Source: Bacteroidales bacterium (lineage in GTDB: Bacteria > Bacteroidota > Bacteroidia > Bacteroidales > UBA7332). From it: DNA of 64,000 nt. The first letter of the stretch is position 1. Each line of letters opens with the position of its first letter. The notes under the pieces are model-generated. The model made no database searches. It was not told the origin of the DNA and saw only the letters and a program-made list of their open reading frames with translations. The stretch is from positions 1-64,000 of the forward strand of contig JAQTZA010000015.1 of NCBI GenBank assembly GCA_028687995.1, read 5' to 3'. Below are positions 17,544-27,700 of this stretch, one piece after another. The translations under genes and the position numbers were made by a program.

Positions 17544-18017
17544 TCACCAATACTGATGAAATAGGTATTTCACCAAGTCGAAAACGCCATACAGCAGCAC
17601 TACATATCGCACAAATTTTCCAAGAAACATCCAAATAGCAACCGTCCACACATTGGTTTTTAAAAACCCAAGAGCTACAGCAATGATATCACCAATACCT
17701 GGTAGAAAAACAAAGAAAGCCATCCCTGAACCTTTTCCATTGAGCCAGTTTTGAAGTTTTTCTACTTTCGCGCGCTTGATTTTGAGGTATTTCTCAATCC
17801 ACTCTATTTTGCCAAGATAACCCAGATAGTAACAACTCATTCCCCCCAGAAAATTGCCCAAGGTCGCTGCGACAATGCAGCCCCAACGATTCATCCCAGC
17901 GGCAATTAATGCTGCCAAAACTACTTCTGAGCTAAACGGTAATATCGTAGCAGCTAGAAAAGCCGCCAGAAACAGACCAAAATAACCCCACTCGGCAAAC
18001 TTTAGGATAAACTCCAT
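17544..18017 (-). CDS. YqaA/DedA-related membrane protein
   Basis: This 157-residue inner-membrane protein has about four or five hydrophobic segments. The pattern SSEVVLAALIAAGMNRWGCIVAATLGNFLGG, followed by LGYLGK and FFVFLPGIGDIIAVALGFLK, is that of the small YqaA branch of the SNARE-associated/DedA superfamily, whose members include lipid flippases. Its specific job is unknown. Its start overlaps the end of the upstream membrane-protein gene by 16 bp, so the two are probably coupled in translation. Confidence 0.85.
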   Translation of the reverse strand: MEFILKFAEWGYFGLFLAAFLAATILPFSSEVVLAALIAAGMNRWGCIVAATLGNFLGGMSCYYLGYLGKIEWIEKYLKIKRAKVEKLQNWLNGKGSGMAFFVFLPGIGDIIAVALGFLKTNVWTVAIWMFLGKFVRYVVLLYGVFDLVKYLFHQYW

Positions 18018-18994
18018 AAATAAATTAGAATGTAGGTGAAGAAGAGAGTGTGAAATAATATGCTAGAGAAGCGACCTCTCACGGAGGCAAAAAGATGCGA
18101 AATAAGAAATGCTGAAATGAGATAAATTAGATACAATGCTGCACCACTGTTCCCAAAATCGATGATAAATAGAATGTAAGACGATAATAAAACAATGAAT
18201 AAGAAATTGAGATAAGAGCGTGTTCTAATTTTGTCGGTGAAGCTACTGAATATCGTATGACCAATGGAAAACAACGTAGCCATAAGTGTTATACCCAAAT
18301 GAATCCAAGTATAGATTGGTGTAACGGTAATGTCTATCAAATGAAAGTCAATCATCGAAGTAAAATGATTGAGTAGAGGCGTATAGTCTTGAATGTAGGC
18401 AAAATAGAAAAAGGCAAACCAATAGGGTGTGATAATGCCAATTAACGATGCTGCAAAACTACGCAGATTAAACGTTTTCATCATATACATTCCCATCCAG
18501 AAAACAGGAAGCAGTAAGATGGTTTTGAGCCAAAGCATGCTTGCTAATGATAGAAACAGGGCAATGTCGAAGGCTTGTTTTTCTGCCCGATGCTGTTGGT
18601 AAGATGTGAAAAGGGAGGATATTGCAAGAATTATAAACAAGGTGCTCAAGCCTTCAGCAATATTTCCCAAAATAAAGCTGCTTGTCGCCAAAATCATGCC
18701 AGCCATGAAGAACGGCAGGGATGTGCGAACACGGATAATGTTGAACCGCGTATCAGCTTGATTAAACATAAATGCAAACATCACCACAAAGCCTCCGTCT
18801 AATATCCAGAAAAGAGTAGAGTTGGCTTTCCACGCTTCAAAAATTGTTGAGAATAATCCCCAATTTTCTTTTACTGGTATAGAGTTAGGGAAAAATATGC
18901 CTCGCGTAGCGACCAACCCGATAATTGCAAGAAGGGTCAGCAGCACAGTCGCTCTGCCCGTTGCAATTCTGTCTATCATATTATTGTTACGCAT
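18002..18994 (-). CDS. Polytopic membrane protein, possibly DUF6427-like
   Basis: This 330-residue protein has about nine or ten hydrophobic helices and almost no soluble domain. The overall pattern, with central VFWMGMYMMKTFNLRSFAASLIGIITPYW, resembles the uncharacterised membrane proteins called DUF6427 in Bacteroidota; I hold this only as likely. The start could also be the internal Met six codons in (MIDRIATG). It overlaps the YqaA-like gene by 16 bp, so a joint membrane role is plausible. No function is proposed. Confidence 0.7.
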   Translation of the reverse strand: MRNNNMIDRIATGRATVLLTLLAIIGLVATRGIFFPNSIPVKENWGLFSTIFEAWKANSTLFWILDGGFVVMFAFMFNQADTRFNIIRVRTSLPFFMAGMILATSSFILGNIAEGLSTLFIILAISSLFTSYQQHRAEKQAFDIALFLSLASMLWLKTILLLPVFWMGMYMMKTFNLRSFAASLIGIITPYWFAFFYFAYIQDYTPLLNHFTSMIDFHLIDITVTPIYTWIHLGITLMATLFSIGHTIFSSFTDKIRTRSYLNFLFIVLLSSYILFIIDFGNSGAALYLIYLISAFLISHLFASVRGRFSSILFHTLFFTYILIYLWSLS

Positions 18995-19013
18995 CTCTTT
19001 TTATTTTATTTTT

Positions 19014-19130
19014 CTAACACATAGACACATAGGTCATATAGTCTTTTTGTGAGTTAGTGCTCGACTATCAATATTATCTTCGTTTTATTAATCTATGGGT
19101 TTTAGGTGCTTATGTGGTGATATTGTTGTT
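19014..19130. repeat. Second, decayed copy of the CACATAG-type repeat
   Basis: CACATAGACACATAG at 19018-19032 is a 15-base exact inverted match to part of the repeat at 2972-2989. About 75 bp later CTTATGTGGTG (19109-19119) can pair back with the first arm. This looks like a shortened, decayed relative of the 2790-3020 element, in the gap upstream of the membrane-protein gene and after purD. Confidence 0.6.
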
Positions 19131-19138
19131 GCGAGTCA

Positions 19139-20407
19139 CTACAAATCAAAACCAATATCTCTTCTGAAATTCTTTCCTTCGAAATCAATTAGTTGAGCAT
19201 TTTTGAATGACATTGCCAATGCTTCTTCTTTGTTTTTGCCATACGAACTGACCGCAATCACACGACCACCATTGGTTACAACCTTGTGGCCTTTATTTGT
19301 TGTTCCAGCATGAAAAACAATACTGCCTTTTACATCGTCAATATTGTTGATTGTTTTTCCTTTTTCATAATCACCCGGATAACCGCCCGATACGAGCATC
19401 ACTGTTACAGCACTTCGTGGGTCAGTTACCATGATTTTCTCAGACAATGTTTCTGTTGCAACACCTTCGAGTAAATCTACAAAGTCAGATTCGATACGAA
19501 GCATGACGGCTTCCGTTTCGGGATCACCCATGCGCACGTTGTATTCGATGACGACAGGTTCGTTGTTTACTTTTATTAAACCAAGGAAAATGAACCCTTT
19601 GTAATTGATGTTCTCAAATCGAAGTCCTTTTACTGTTGGAATGACGATGCGCTCTTCCACTTTTTGCATAAACACTTCGTCGGCAAACGAAACGGGCGAA
19701 ACGGCACCCATACCACCGGTATTCAGTCCAGTATCGCCTTCGCCAATTCGTTTGTAATCTTTTGCTTCGGGAAGAATTTTATACGATTTGCCATCTGTCA
19801 TCACGAATACTGAACATTCGATGCCCGACAAAAATTCTTCTATCACCACTGTTTTACTTGCATCACCAAACATGCCGTTGAGCATTTCTGCTAATTCACG
19901 TTTTGCTTCATTGAGGTCGGAGATAATCAGAACGCCTTTGCCGGCAGCTAGTCCGTCGGCTTTCAATACATACGGTGCTTGCAAAGTTTCGAGAAACGCA
20001 TAAGCATCATTCAATGTCTCAGCAGTGAAGCTCTGGTAAGCCGCAGTCGGGATGTTGTGACGCATCATAAAGGCTTTGGCAAAATCCTTGCTGCCTTCGA
20101 GTTGAGCGCCCAATTGAGATGGCCCAATCAATGCAATGTTTTGCAACGCTGCATCGTTTTTGAAGAAGTCAGAGATGCCTTTTACCAACGGATCTTCTGG
20201 ACCAACCAACACGATCGTAACGTTGTTGGCAAGCACAAACTCCTTGATTTTTGGGAAATCGGTTGCCGACATATCGACGTTTGTGCCGACAGACGATGTT
20301 CCGGCGTTCCCTGGAGCGATATACAACTGCTCCACCTTTGGGCTTTGACTAATTTTCCACGCCAACGCGTGCTCTCTTCCTCCTGATCCTAATAAAAGTA
20401 TGTTCAT
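19139..20407 (-). CDS. purD: Phosphoribosylamine-glycine ligase (GAR synthetase)
   Basis: PurD joins phosphoribosylamine and glycine with ATP, the second step of purine synthesis. The 422-residue length is standard. The N-terminal motif is [16 protein letters not shown], followed by YIAPGNAGT. The ATP-grasp domain has [27 protein letters not shown] and [10 protein letters not shown], and the metal-binding part is [15 protein letters not shown]. It has no other purine gene beside it. A period-7 repeat starts about 10 bp upstream of its start codon. Confidence 0.97.
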   Translation of the reverse strand: MNILLLGSGGREHALAWKISQSPKVEQLYIAPGNAGTSSVGTNVDMSATDFPKIKEFVLANNVTIVLVGPEDPLVKGISDFFKNDAALQNIALIGPSQLGAQLEGSKDFAKAFMMRHNIPTAAYQSFTAETLNDAYAFLETLQAPYVLKADGLAAGKGVLIISDLNEAKRELAEMLNGMFGDASKTVVIEEFLSGIECSVFVMTDGKSYKILPEAKDYKRIGEGDTGLNTGGMGAVSPVSFADEVFMQKVEERIVIPTVKGLRFENINYKGFIFLGLIKVNNEPVVIEYNVRMGDPETEAVMLRIESDFVDLLEGVATETLSEKIMVTDPRSAVTVMLVSGGYPGDYEKGKTINNIDDVKGSIVFHAGTTNKGHKVVTNGGRVIAVSSYGKNKEEALAMSFKNAQLIDFEGKNFRRDIGFDL

Positions 20408-20418
20408 TGTATAATAAT

Positions 20419-20442
20419 AGTCGTAAGTCGTAAGTCATAAGT
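20419..20442. repeat. Period-7 tandem repeat (AGTCGTA)
   Basis: AGTCGTA is repeated twice, then once as AGTCATA, then AGT. It lies between purD and the THUMP gene and is similar in period and sequence to the one at 60394-60421. Confidence 0.65.
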
Positions 20443-20502
20443 GGATTGAATGACAATCAAGAATTAGGTCTTACTTTTATTTGAAATTATATCATTAATT
20501 TT

Positions 20503-20526
20503 AATTAGCAAATTAGCAAATTAGCA
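20503..20526. repeat. Period-8 tandem repeat (AATTAGCA x3)
   Basis: Three exact copies of AATTAGCA run up to three bases before the stop codon of the THUMP methyltransferase gene. Low-complexity words of this kind are common in intergenic DNA of Bacteroidota. Confidence 0.7.
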
Positions 20527-20528
20527 CA

Positions 20529-21701
20529 TTAATAATTCCCTTCTGCTTTGCGGGTTTTGAACTCTTTGTGTTTGCCCGCAAAAATCTCATAGCAACGGAA
20601 TTCACACTCCAAAGAACCGTTCATCAATGGGAATCGGCGAGAAGGTTTTAGCCCAATCTTTTCGAAACACTCCTCACGATAGCTCAAAATCCACGCTTTG
20701 TAGCCAGTGAATACGTGTTTTAGTCGCTCACCAATCATTTGATACAATCCTAGCAAATCGTTGGTAGAAATACGTTCGCCATACGGTGGATTTGTAATCA
20801 AAATTCCATTTTCAGGGATATCGCTAATTTGTTGAAGACCAATAGTTGTGAGGGTAATGTATTTTGCCACGCCTGCACGTTTCATATTTGCTTCTGCTAT
20901 TTCGATGGCTTTGGGCGAAATGTCGGAACCAAAAATCTTGAAATCAAACTCTTTTTCCCGCGAGTCATCATTGTAGATTTCGTCAAATAATTCTCTATCG
21001 AAGTCTGGCCATTTTTCGAAGGCAAACTCTTTGCGGTGTATCCCCGGAGGAATGTTAAGTGCTATCATGGCAGCTTCTATCAGTAATGTTCCCGAACCAC
21101 ACATAGGATCAATCAAGTTCGATTCACCGCGCCATCCAGTTTTCAGAATCATTCCAGCAGCCAATACTTCACTCAAAGGTGCTTCTGTCTGATCTAGTCG
21201 ATAACCCCGTTTGTGAAGCGATTCTCCCGAACTATCGAGCGAAATCGTACAGCGATCTTGTGCTACGTGAATGTTGATATAAATGTCTGGATTTGTTAAT
21301 CGAACCGAAGGTCGTTTGTCTGATTTCTCGGTAAAATAATCCACAATAGCATCTTTAACTCGGTAAGTCAGAAATTTAGAATGTTTGAAATTATCGGAAT
21401 AAACCACTGCATCGATCGAAAAAGTCTGTTTTACGTCGATATATTTGCTCCAATCAAATTTTTTCACCTGCTCATAAACAGCATCCGTACTGTCCGCACG
21501 GAAAGTGAAAATGGGTTTCAAAATGCGCAAAGCTGTGCGACAATGTAGATTCGCTTTATACATAAAGGCTAAATCACCTGAAAACGATACTGCTCGACGA
21601 CCTAATTGTACTTGATCGGCACCTAAATTGATCAATTCTTCTGCCAATACATCTTCCATTCCTTGGAATGTTTTGGCAATCATTTCATATTGATTGTTCA
21701 T
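20529..21701 (-). CDS. THUMP-domain RNA methyltransferase (RlmL-N-like)
   Basis: The 390-residue protein has an N-terminal THUMP RNA-binding domain (about residues 45-160) and a C-terminal Rossmann methyltransferase. Motif I is LIDPMCGSGTLLIEAAMIAL and the catalytic motif is ILITNPPYGERI, where NPPY marks N-methylation of a base. This architecture matches the 23S rRNA guanine-N2 methyltransferase half of RlmL and its relatives. The exact target base is not determined. Its start overlaps the cysE stop by 4 bp, so the pair is an operon. Confidence 0.9.
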   Translation of the reverse strand: MNNQYEMIAKTFQGMEDVLAEELINLGADQVQLGRRAVSFSGDLAFMYKANLHCRTALRILKPIFTFRADSTDAVYEQVKKFDWSKYIDVKQTFSIDAVVYSDNFKHSKFLTYRVKDAIVDYFTEKSDKRPSVRLTNPDIYINIHVAQDRCTISLDSSGESLHKRGYRLDQTEAPLSEVLAAGMILKTGWRGESNLIDPMCGSGTLLIEAAMIALNIPPGIHRKEFAFEKWPDFDRELFDEIYNDDSREKEFDFKIFGSDISPKAIEIAEANMKRAGVAKYITLTTIGLQQISDIPENGILITNPPYGERISTNDLLGLYQMIGERLKHVFTGYKAWILSYREECFEKIGLKPSRRFPLMNGSLECEFRCYEIFAGKHKEFKTRKAEGNY

Positions 21702-22597
21702 TTTTTTGCTTTAATTTGTGATATACGTGCCCCTTTCGCAACATCTTCTGTTACCCAAATATTACCACCAATGGTGGCGCCTTCGCCCAATGTGATTCTT
21801 CCTAGAATCGTAGCATTGGCGTATATTATCACATTATCCTCGATAATCGGATGACGCGGAATTCCTTTGATAGGATTACCATCGGCATCTAACGGGAAAC
21901 TTTTTGCACCCAACGTGACGCCTTGATAGAGTTTTACATTTTTACCAATGATAGATGTTGCACCAATTACCACTCCTGTGCCGTGGTCGATGGTGAAATA
22001 TTCACCGATAACTGCTCCAGGATGAATATCTATACCCGTTTCTGAATGTGCTAATTCTGTAATCATTCGAGGAATCAAAGGAACGCCCAAAAGATGTAAT
22101 TCGTGAGCAATTCGATAGTTCGAAATGGCTCGAATGGCAGGATAACACAAGATAACTTCACCAAAACTTTGAGCCGCAGGGTCACTAACGAAAGCCGCCT
22201 CTACATCTGTCGCAAGTATTTCACGCATTGTAGGCAATTTCTCGATAAACTGTGCAGAAATAGCTTTCGCATTTTCGCGATGTGTTTCGATGTAAGTACT
22301 CTCTTCGGCAGTGCATTCGTAGCATAGTCCCGCTAGAATTTGTTCGGTCAACAATTCAAAGAGTTTCTCTGTTTTAACGCCAATGTGATAATTGAGCGTG
22401 CGTGAATTGATGGACGAATTTCCAAAAAAACCTGGGAAAAGAATGGAGCGCGCCAAAACAATAATTTTAGCTAAAATCTCTCCCGAAGGAAGCGGTTCAC
22501 CTTCGCGGTGTTGGTGGCAAAGTTTTTTATATGATTCAGCTTCAGATAGTCGCTTGACGGTAGAAGTGATAATGTCGGAGTGATTGAGAGGAGTCAT
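21698..22597 (-). CDS. cysE: Serine O-acetyltransferase
   Basis: This enzyme acetylates serine with acetyl-CoA to give the substrate of cysteine synthase (cysK at 36761 in this window). The 299-residue protein has a helical N-terminal domain (residues 1-160), then a left-handed beta-helix of hexapeptide repeats. Catalytic-site motifs include DIHPGAVIGEYFTIDHGTGVVIG, VTLGAKSF and GIPRHPIIEDNVIIYANATILG. The long N-terminus fits the EpsC-like form found in Bacteroidota. A -7 box (TATCTTTG on the minus strand) is at 22626-22633, 28 bp before the start. Confidence 0.95.
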   Translation of the reverse strand: MTPLNHSDIITSTVKRLSEAESYKKLCHQHREGEPLPSGEILAKIIVLARSILFPGFFGNSSINSRTLNYHIGVKTEKLFELLTEQILAGLCYECTAEESTYIETHRENAKAISAQFIEKLPTMREILATDVEAAFVSDPAAQSFGEVILCYPAIRAISNYRIAHELHLLGVPLIPRMITELAHSETGIDIHPGAVIGEYFTIDHGTGVVIGATSIIGKNVKLYQGVTLGAKSFPLDADGNPIKGIPRHPIIEDNVIIYANATILGRITLGEGATIGGNIWVTEDVAKGARISQIKAKK

Positions 22598-22979
22598 AAC
22601 TCAATAGGATTGGATTGTGAAGCCGCAAAGATAGTGATAAATGAGCAAAAATGGTGGGCTTGGAGGAGGAAATCAGTTGAAGTAGATTCCATTAGATGGG
22701 AATGTTGATCTTTACTTATTGAGATTTCTTCTCTGATTTATAATGTTTTATGATTTATCGCATCATTAATGGACTCCGATTAGGTTGAGCTCTTTTTTGG
22801 TTTAAGTCTACACTAAATTATGCGCATTTTTCAATTTAGAAGAATAATTGACATGCAGTACATTAATTAAATATGAGAAAATGATAAATAGTTTGGTCCA
22901 AATTTTAAGCAGAAACAAAAAATTAGTCATTCGCTTTTGCTTTTATAATTGTAACTGAAAAGCAATTTTTTTAATCTGA
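22598..22979. other. Intergenic gap, cysE promoter only
   Basis: Apart from the cysE -7 box at 22626-22633, I see nothing in this 380-bp AT-rich stretch. The ispF stop lies at its right edge. No hairpin with a T-run for ispF was found. Confidence 0.5.
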
Positions 22980-23456
22980 CTATTTCGTTATTAAAACAGT
23001 TGCGTATGCTGAAATACCTTCTTCTCTTCCCGTAAATCCTAGTTTTTCGGTGGTGGTTGCCTTAATTGAAATGTCATCAATATCCATATCTAAGATGGTA
23101 GAAATGATTTCTTGCATTTGAGGAATAAAGGGTTTTAATTTCGGACGTTCAGCGCAGACTGTGCAGTCAATATTGCCAATTTCATACCCTTTTTCTCTGA
23201 TTAATTCTCCTGTTTTCTTTAATAATATCTTACTATCGATATTCTTGAATTCTCCTGCTGTGTCTGGGAAATGATAACCAATATCGCGTAGATTAGCTGC
23301 TCCAAGAAGGCCATCGCAAATGGCATGTAGTAAAACATCGGCATCTGAGTGACCCAATAATCCGAGTGTGTGCTCCAATTTAATTCCACCCAACCATAGT
23401 TCTCTTCCTTCTACTAATTGGTGAACATCAAATCCCATTCCTACACGTATTTTCAT
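22980..23456 (-). CDS. ispF: 2-C-methyl-D-erythritol 2,4-cyclodiphosphate synthase
   Basis: IspF is the fifth enzyme of the MEP isoprenoid pathway. The 158-residue protein has the zinc ligands of MGFDVHQL and GHSDADVLLHAICDGLLGAA, plus YHFPDT, IDCTVCAERPKLKPF and ISIKATTTEKLGFTGREEGI, all diagnostic. It lies 80 bp downstream of porV with a hairpin between them. Operon membership with the secretion genes is possible but not certain. Confidence 0.97.
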   Translation of the reverse strand: MKIRVGMGFDVHQLVEGRELWLGGIKLEHTLGLLGHSDADVLLHAICDGLLGAANLRDIGYHFPDTAGEFKNIDSKILLKKTGELIREKGYEIGNIDCTVCAERPKLKPFIPQMQEIISTILDMDIDDISIKATTTEKLGFTGREEGISAYATVLITK

Positions 23457-23483
23457 TTTAATAAGTATTTGGTTCTATACAAG

Positions 23484-23515
23484 TCTCCCCTTACAACGTC
23501 CATTGCAAGGGGAGA
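23484..23515. repeat. Intergenic hairpin between porV and ispF
   Basis: TCTCCCCTT pairs with AAGGGGAGA, extended after one mismatch by CAA/TTG, with a six-base loop. No T-run follows on either strand, so it is more likely an mRNA-stability or processing hairpin, or a short palindromic repeat, than a terminator. Confidence 0.6.
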
Positions 23516-23536
23516 AGAATTGAATATATAGATAAA

Positions 23537-24715
23537 TTATCTAGCTGTGAGTGAACGCAATCCGTCTAAATCAAAAGAGAGTGAAAAGCGCAATGTTTGA
23601 TCCAAAGGATTTGATTGAGCTGTCGAAATCAAGTACGAGACATCCAATTTGAACACGTTCATTTTGAAGCCTGCTCCCAATGAATAATATTTTCTGTTCC
23701 CTTTGTTGGGGTGTTCGTAGAAATAGCCACCACGTGCAAAAAACTGGTTGTTGTAGTTATATTCAGCACCAGCAGACCACCCAATTTCTTGAAGTTCCTC
23801 TTTCATTCCGTTTGGTGCATCGCTAAACGACGAGAATATTCCTTTGATTGGCGACATGTTATTGTAGTCGTCAATTCTTAGTTGAAAATCGGCATCGTCT
23901 TCACCATCGTTTTGCATCGGACGGGTGGGGACCATATATTTGTTTACATCGAAATTGAATGATACAGCGTTGTAAGAATCGAAGGGATAGTTGTAACTAC
24001 CTCCAATACGAAGGTTTGTCGGGATGAAATTAGAGGTGCCATCGGCATAACTAATTTTTGTACCAATATTCGATGCATTCAATCCTATACTTAATGTCGA
24101 TTCGATGCCATTATCCAACGTGATAGGAGTGGTGTAGTATCCTGCAATGTCCGCAGCAAAAGCTGTTCCAGCAGATAATTCTTCTACTTGCATATCAGAA
24201 TAGATCAATCGCATAACTACCGATCCTGAGAATTTTTCAGACAATTTTCTCGAATATCCAAAGTCAACAGACATTTCGTAAGGAGCAATATCATAAAGAG
24301 GGATCCCTCCTTCATCGGTAATATCTATTCTCCCCAATGAAAAGTATCGGAGTGATGCACTGACCGCTTGCATATCGCCTTCGCCAAATTTATAATATCC
24401 CGAAAGATAAGATAAGCTGATGTCGTTAACCAATTTGCGCAACCATGGGGTGTACGATAAAGAGACTCCAACACCCGATTTCATAAAGGCATATTTTGCG
24501 GGATTCCAATATTGCGAATTCACGTCTGGTGACGTAGCAGCACCAATGTCTCCCATGCCACCGCCACGAGCATCTGGTGCGATTGTTAATGATGGTACTC
24601 CAGTTACAATTGGATTGAGTAAAGATTTCTCTGTTAAATCACCTTCTTGCGAATATGCAGTAGATACAATCGAAACAAACCCAAGTGTTAATGCTAATAA
24701 TAATTTTCTTTTCAT
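23537..24715 (-). CDS. porV: Type IX secretion outer-membrane protein PorV
   Basis: PorV (LptO) is an outer-membrane barrel related to FadL that shuttles type IX cargo to the sortase PorU. The 392-residue protein has a signal peptide (cleavage near AYSQ), then GVPSLTIAPDARGGGMGDIGAATSPDVNSQYWNPAKYAFM, the classical PorV N-terminus, and strand-rich sequence to the end. Its start is 81 bp after the porU stop. The order porU-porV matches that known in other Bacteroidota. Confidence 0.93.
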   Translation of the reverse strand: MKRKLLLALTLGFVSIVSTAYSQEGDLTEKSLLNPIVTGVPSLTIAPDARGGGMGDIGAATSPDVNSQYWNPAKYAFMKSGVGVSLSYTPWLRKLVNDISLSYLSGYYKFGEGDMQAVSASLRYFSLGRIDITDEGGIPLYDIAPYEMSVDFGYSRKLSEKFSGSVVMRLIYSDMQVEELSAGTAFAADIAGYYTTPITLDNGIESTLSIGLNASNIGTKISYADGTSNFIPTNLRIGGSYNYPFDSYNAVSFNFDVNKYMVPTRPMQNDGEDDADFQLRIDDYNNMSPIKGIFSSFSDAPNGMKEELQEIGWSAGAEYNYNNQFFARGGYFYEHPNKGNRKYYSLGAGFKMNVFKLDVSYLISTAQSNPLDQTLRFSLSFDLDGLRSLTAR

Positions 24716-24796
24716 TTGTAATTCTCTGTTAATGTTGAACTGTTCTCAAAAAAGAGAAGAAAAACAGCCTGTGTGATTTTGTGATTTATAGGTCGA

Positions 24797-27700
24797 TTAA
24801 TTGATGATAATCATTTTCTTCGTTAAAGTGGTCTCTTGCGTTTTATCTGTGTAGATAGTCGCTTTGTAGAGATACACACCTGGCGTAACAGTTAATCCAT
24901 TTGTTCCTTTCAAATCCCAACGAACTGGGAAAGCTTGAAACATATCAGATAGTCCAGCTTCTGAATGCGACCAGACTTCTATGCCTGATAGATTATAAAC
25001 GCTCACTTTCACGTTAATGTTAGTGTTTGGTCTGTCGTGTCTTAATGAGAAGACAACTTCAGGACTTGATAATTTCACGATATTTTTGGTGTATAAATCG
25101 AAAATGCGTGGTGCATGTCCTTTTTTGACCGTACAATTAATGGTTTGACTCGAAGAGTTGTTTTGGATATCCCAAGCTCTGAAATAGAGTGTGTGATTTC
25201 CTTCAGTTAGTTCTGGAATCACATACGAAACCTTGCCGGCAGTGGCGCTACCACTATTTGCTTCGTACGAATTATTCAATACATAAGTCTTAGAAGGACT
25301 ATTATCAATTACTAAAAGTAAATCGTGTCCAATTCCTGTTCCCGATACGTTCAATCCGTTTTGATCTTCCAAATCAACTACCAATAATGGTGTTTCGTTC
25401 ACAACATCGCCGCTGATGAAGCTTTCGCTATTGAGAAATATTTTTTTAATTGTTGGCCCTTGAGAATCAGCAGTTGCGTTTGGATTGGTACCTCCTAGCA
25501 AAAAGTTCTCATAATATCCTTGAGCCTCATTACCTCTGTTGTCAGAACCATAAAGATTTACTCGTCCACTTTTGAATGAGTAACTCATGTCTTTTGGAAT
25601 CGTAAATTTGAATGTAAATTCACCATTTCGAATGGAGTCTTTTCCTGTAAAGAGAATTTTGTTTCTGTCTTTATAGGTAAAAGGTGAGCCTGTTTTATCA
25701 TTGTCTAATGTTGTTACGTCTTCTTCACTGTCATAGACAGTTGGCTTTACAATACCAACGAAAGTTGGATCAAAAACGCCATCAGGTGTTAATACACGAC
25801 CTGCCAAAGTGACTTCGCTTAACGCTGGAAGGGTCGGTGTATTCTGATCGATAGGCTGTCCGTTGATTGCCGTAATTTCCATTTTATATTCTGCATAAGC
25901 TAGTTTTAATGCAGGGTCACCTAGTAAAGTGAAATTCAATTTATTTTGGTCCGAAGTTCCAAGAGCTATTTTTGTTTGACGAATAATATCTCCCAAACGC
26001 AAACGTGTTCCATCAGGGTTCTTTTTCAAAAGTAATTCGTTCAATGCTGAATTTAATCTGAAATTTTGAGCAGAATAAACTACACGGGTTGTTGTGATAA
26101 GCCCAATACCACCTCCTTTTGGATTGAGAAGCACTTCCTCTCCAGCAGTGGTGTTGAAATCGTCAAAACGACTAAAATCGCAAGTAGCAGTTACCCATAA
26201 TGGTAGTCGGTTCAAATAGAGTGATTTGATGTCAGCTGTTGTCATTATTTGCTCTACTGCCCATGAATTTACACTACCGTGGCCAGTATAATTTACAGCC
26301 ATTACTCCTGAATTCAATAAGTCGAATAGTTTTTTCTTTGCAGAAGGGTAAGTTCCTCCTGTTGACGTAATCGATTTCTTGTATGAATCAAGAAATATTT
26401 TGTTAATAGCAAATTGTTTGTAGTTGGTTTCTAAATATTGGGTCAATTGATCTGATTGTCTCATGTGACCATTATCATCACCATCATCAGCTACAAAACA
26501 GAGGTTATTTTTCCAAGTTCCTTGTTGTGTATTTTTAGCATAACCTATTACTTTGTTGACAACCGCATCTGCTTCGTAGATATTACGAACAGGAAAACGA
26601 CCAATACCCAAGTCTAGACCATCAGCTACTATATTTTCGCCTTCGTTATCATCCAAAAATCCGAAATAATCATCGCAAACATAGGCAGATGTTTCAACTA
26701 ACGAGGATACAGATTCATATGTCAGAATTTTATCTGCATGTTCTGAGTTCTTCCATTCAGAGCTAAGTAATCTATTGTCGAAAGTCCCATCTCCAAATAA
26801 GAGCAGATATTTCGGTTTGTCGCTAGCTGATTGAGCTCTATCGTAAAACATTTTCATAAACCATCTATAGGCGGTTCCATCAGGAGTGCCAGAAGAGAAT
26901 TCGTTGTAAACCTGTTCAGGTTGAACAATCGTAACACGCAAATTGTCTTTTAATGGGTCACGGTGAAGTGTAGCCAACTTTTCTGCCGAACTTAATAGAT
27001 CCGGCGGACAAAGAATCACCATGTCTGTTTGCTGTAATGCGTGAAGATTTTGATTTTCAACGACACCTACGAATTCAGGCTTTGGGAAGCTTCCATTTAC
27101 ATCTACTGCTACAAATTGACGGGCAGTGTCAACTGGAGAGGCAATTGCAAATTGAAGTTGAGCGCCACTGGTAGTGGGTTCTATCTGAATACAATTTCCA
27201 TTAGTGATGTCCCATACTTTTACATTGGGGTTTGTATTTTGAATTGTGTATTGAGTTTTTACGCCTTTTGAGTTGAGTGAGCGGAACGCAGTAAATGAAT
27301 TATATAGTTTCAAATCGCGCTCCATGTTTAATCGAATATAGTTCAATCTACAATTCAGATCGTTGGTCTTACCATACTCTATTTTAATGTCAAATTTGTC
27401 AGCTGAACTTGTATTTGTAAAATCACCAGATGTGTTCAACGCTTTTGCATTTTCATAATGATCTGCAGAAGCAGCTGGCATATTTGAATTGATAATTAAT
27501 TGATTGTTAACAGAGACTTTGTATGTCGTTCCTCCCGAAGATTTTGAAATAAAGTCTGTAGTTACATGCAATGGCTTGTTGGTGTTTACTCCAGGAATAT
27601 TGAATGTAAATACACGAGTATTGGTTAACGAAAAGTCCTCTCCATAAAATTCTCTTCCCGTAGCACCCACATTTACCAAATCTTTTTCATATACATCATA

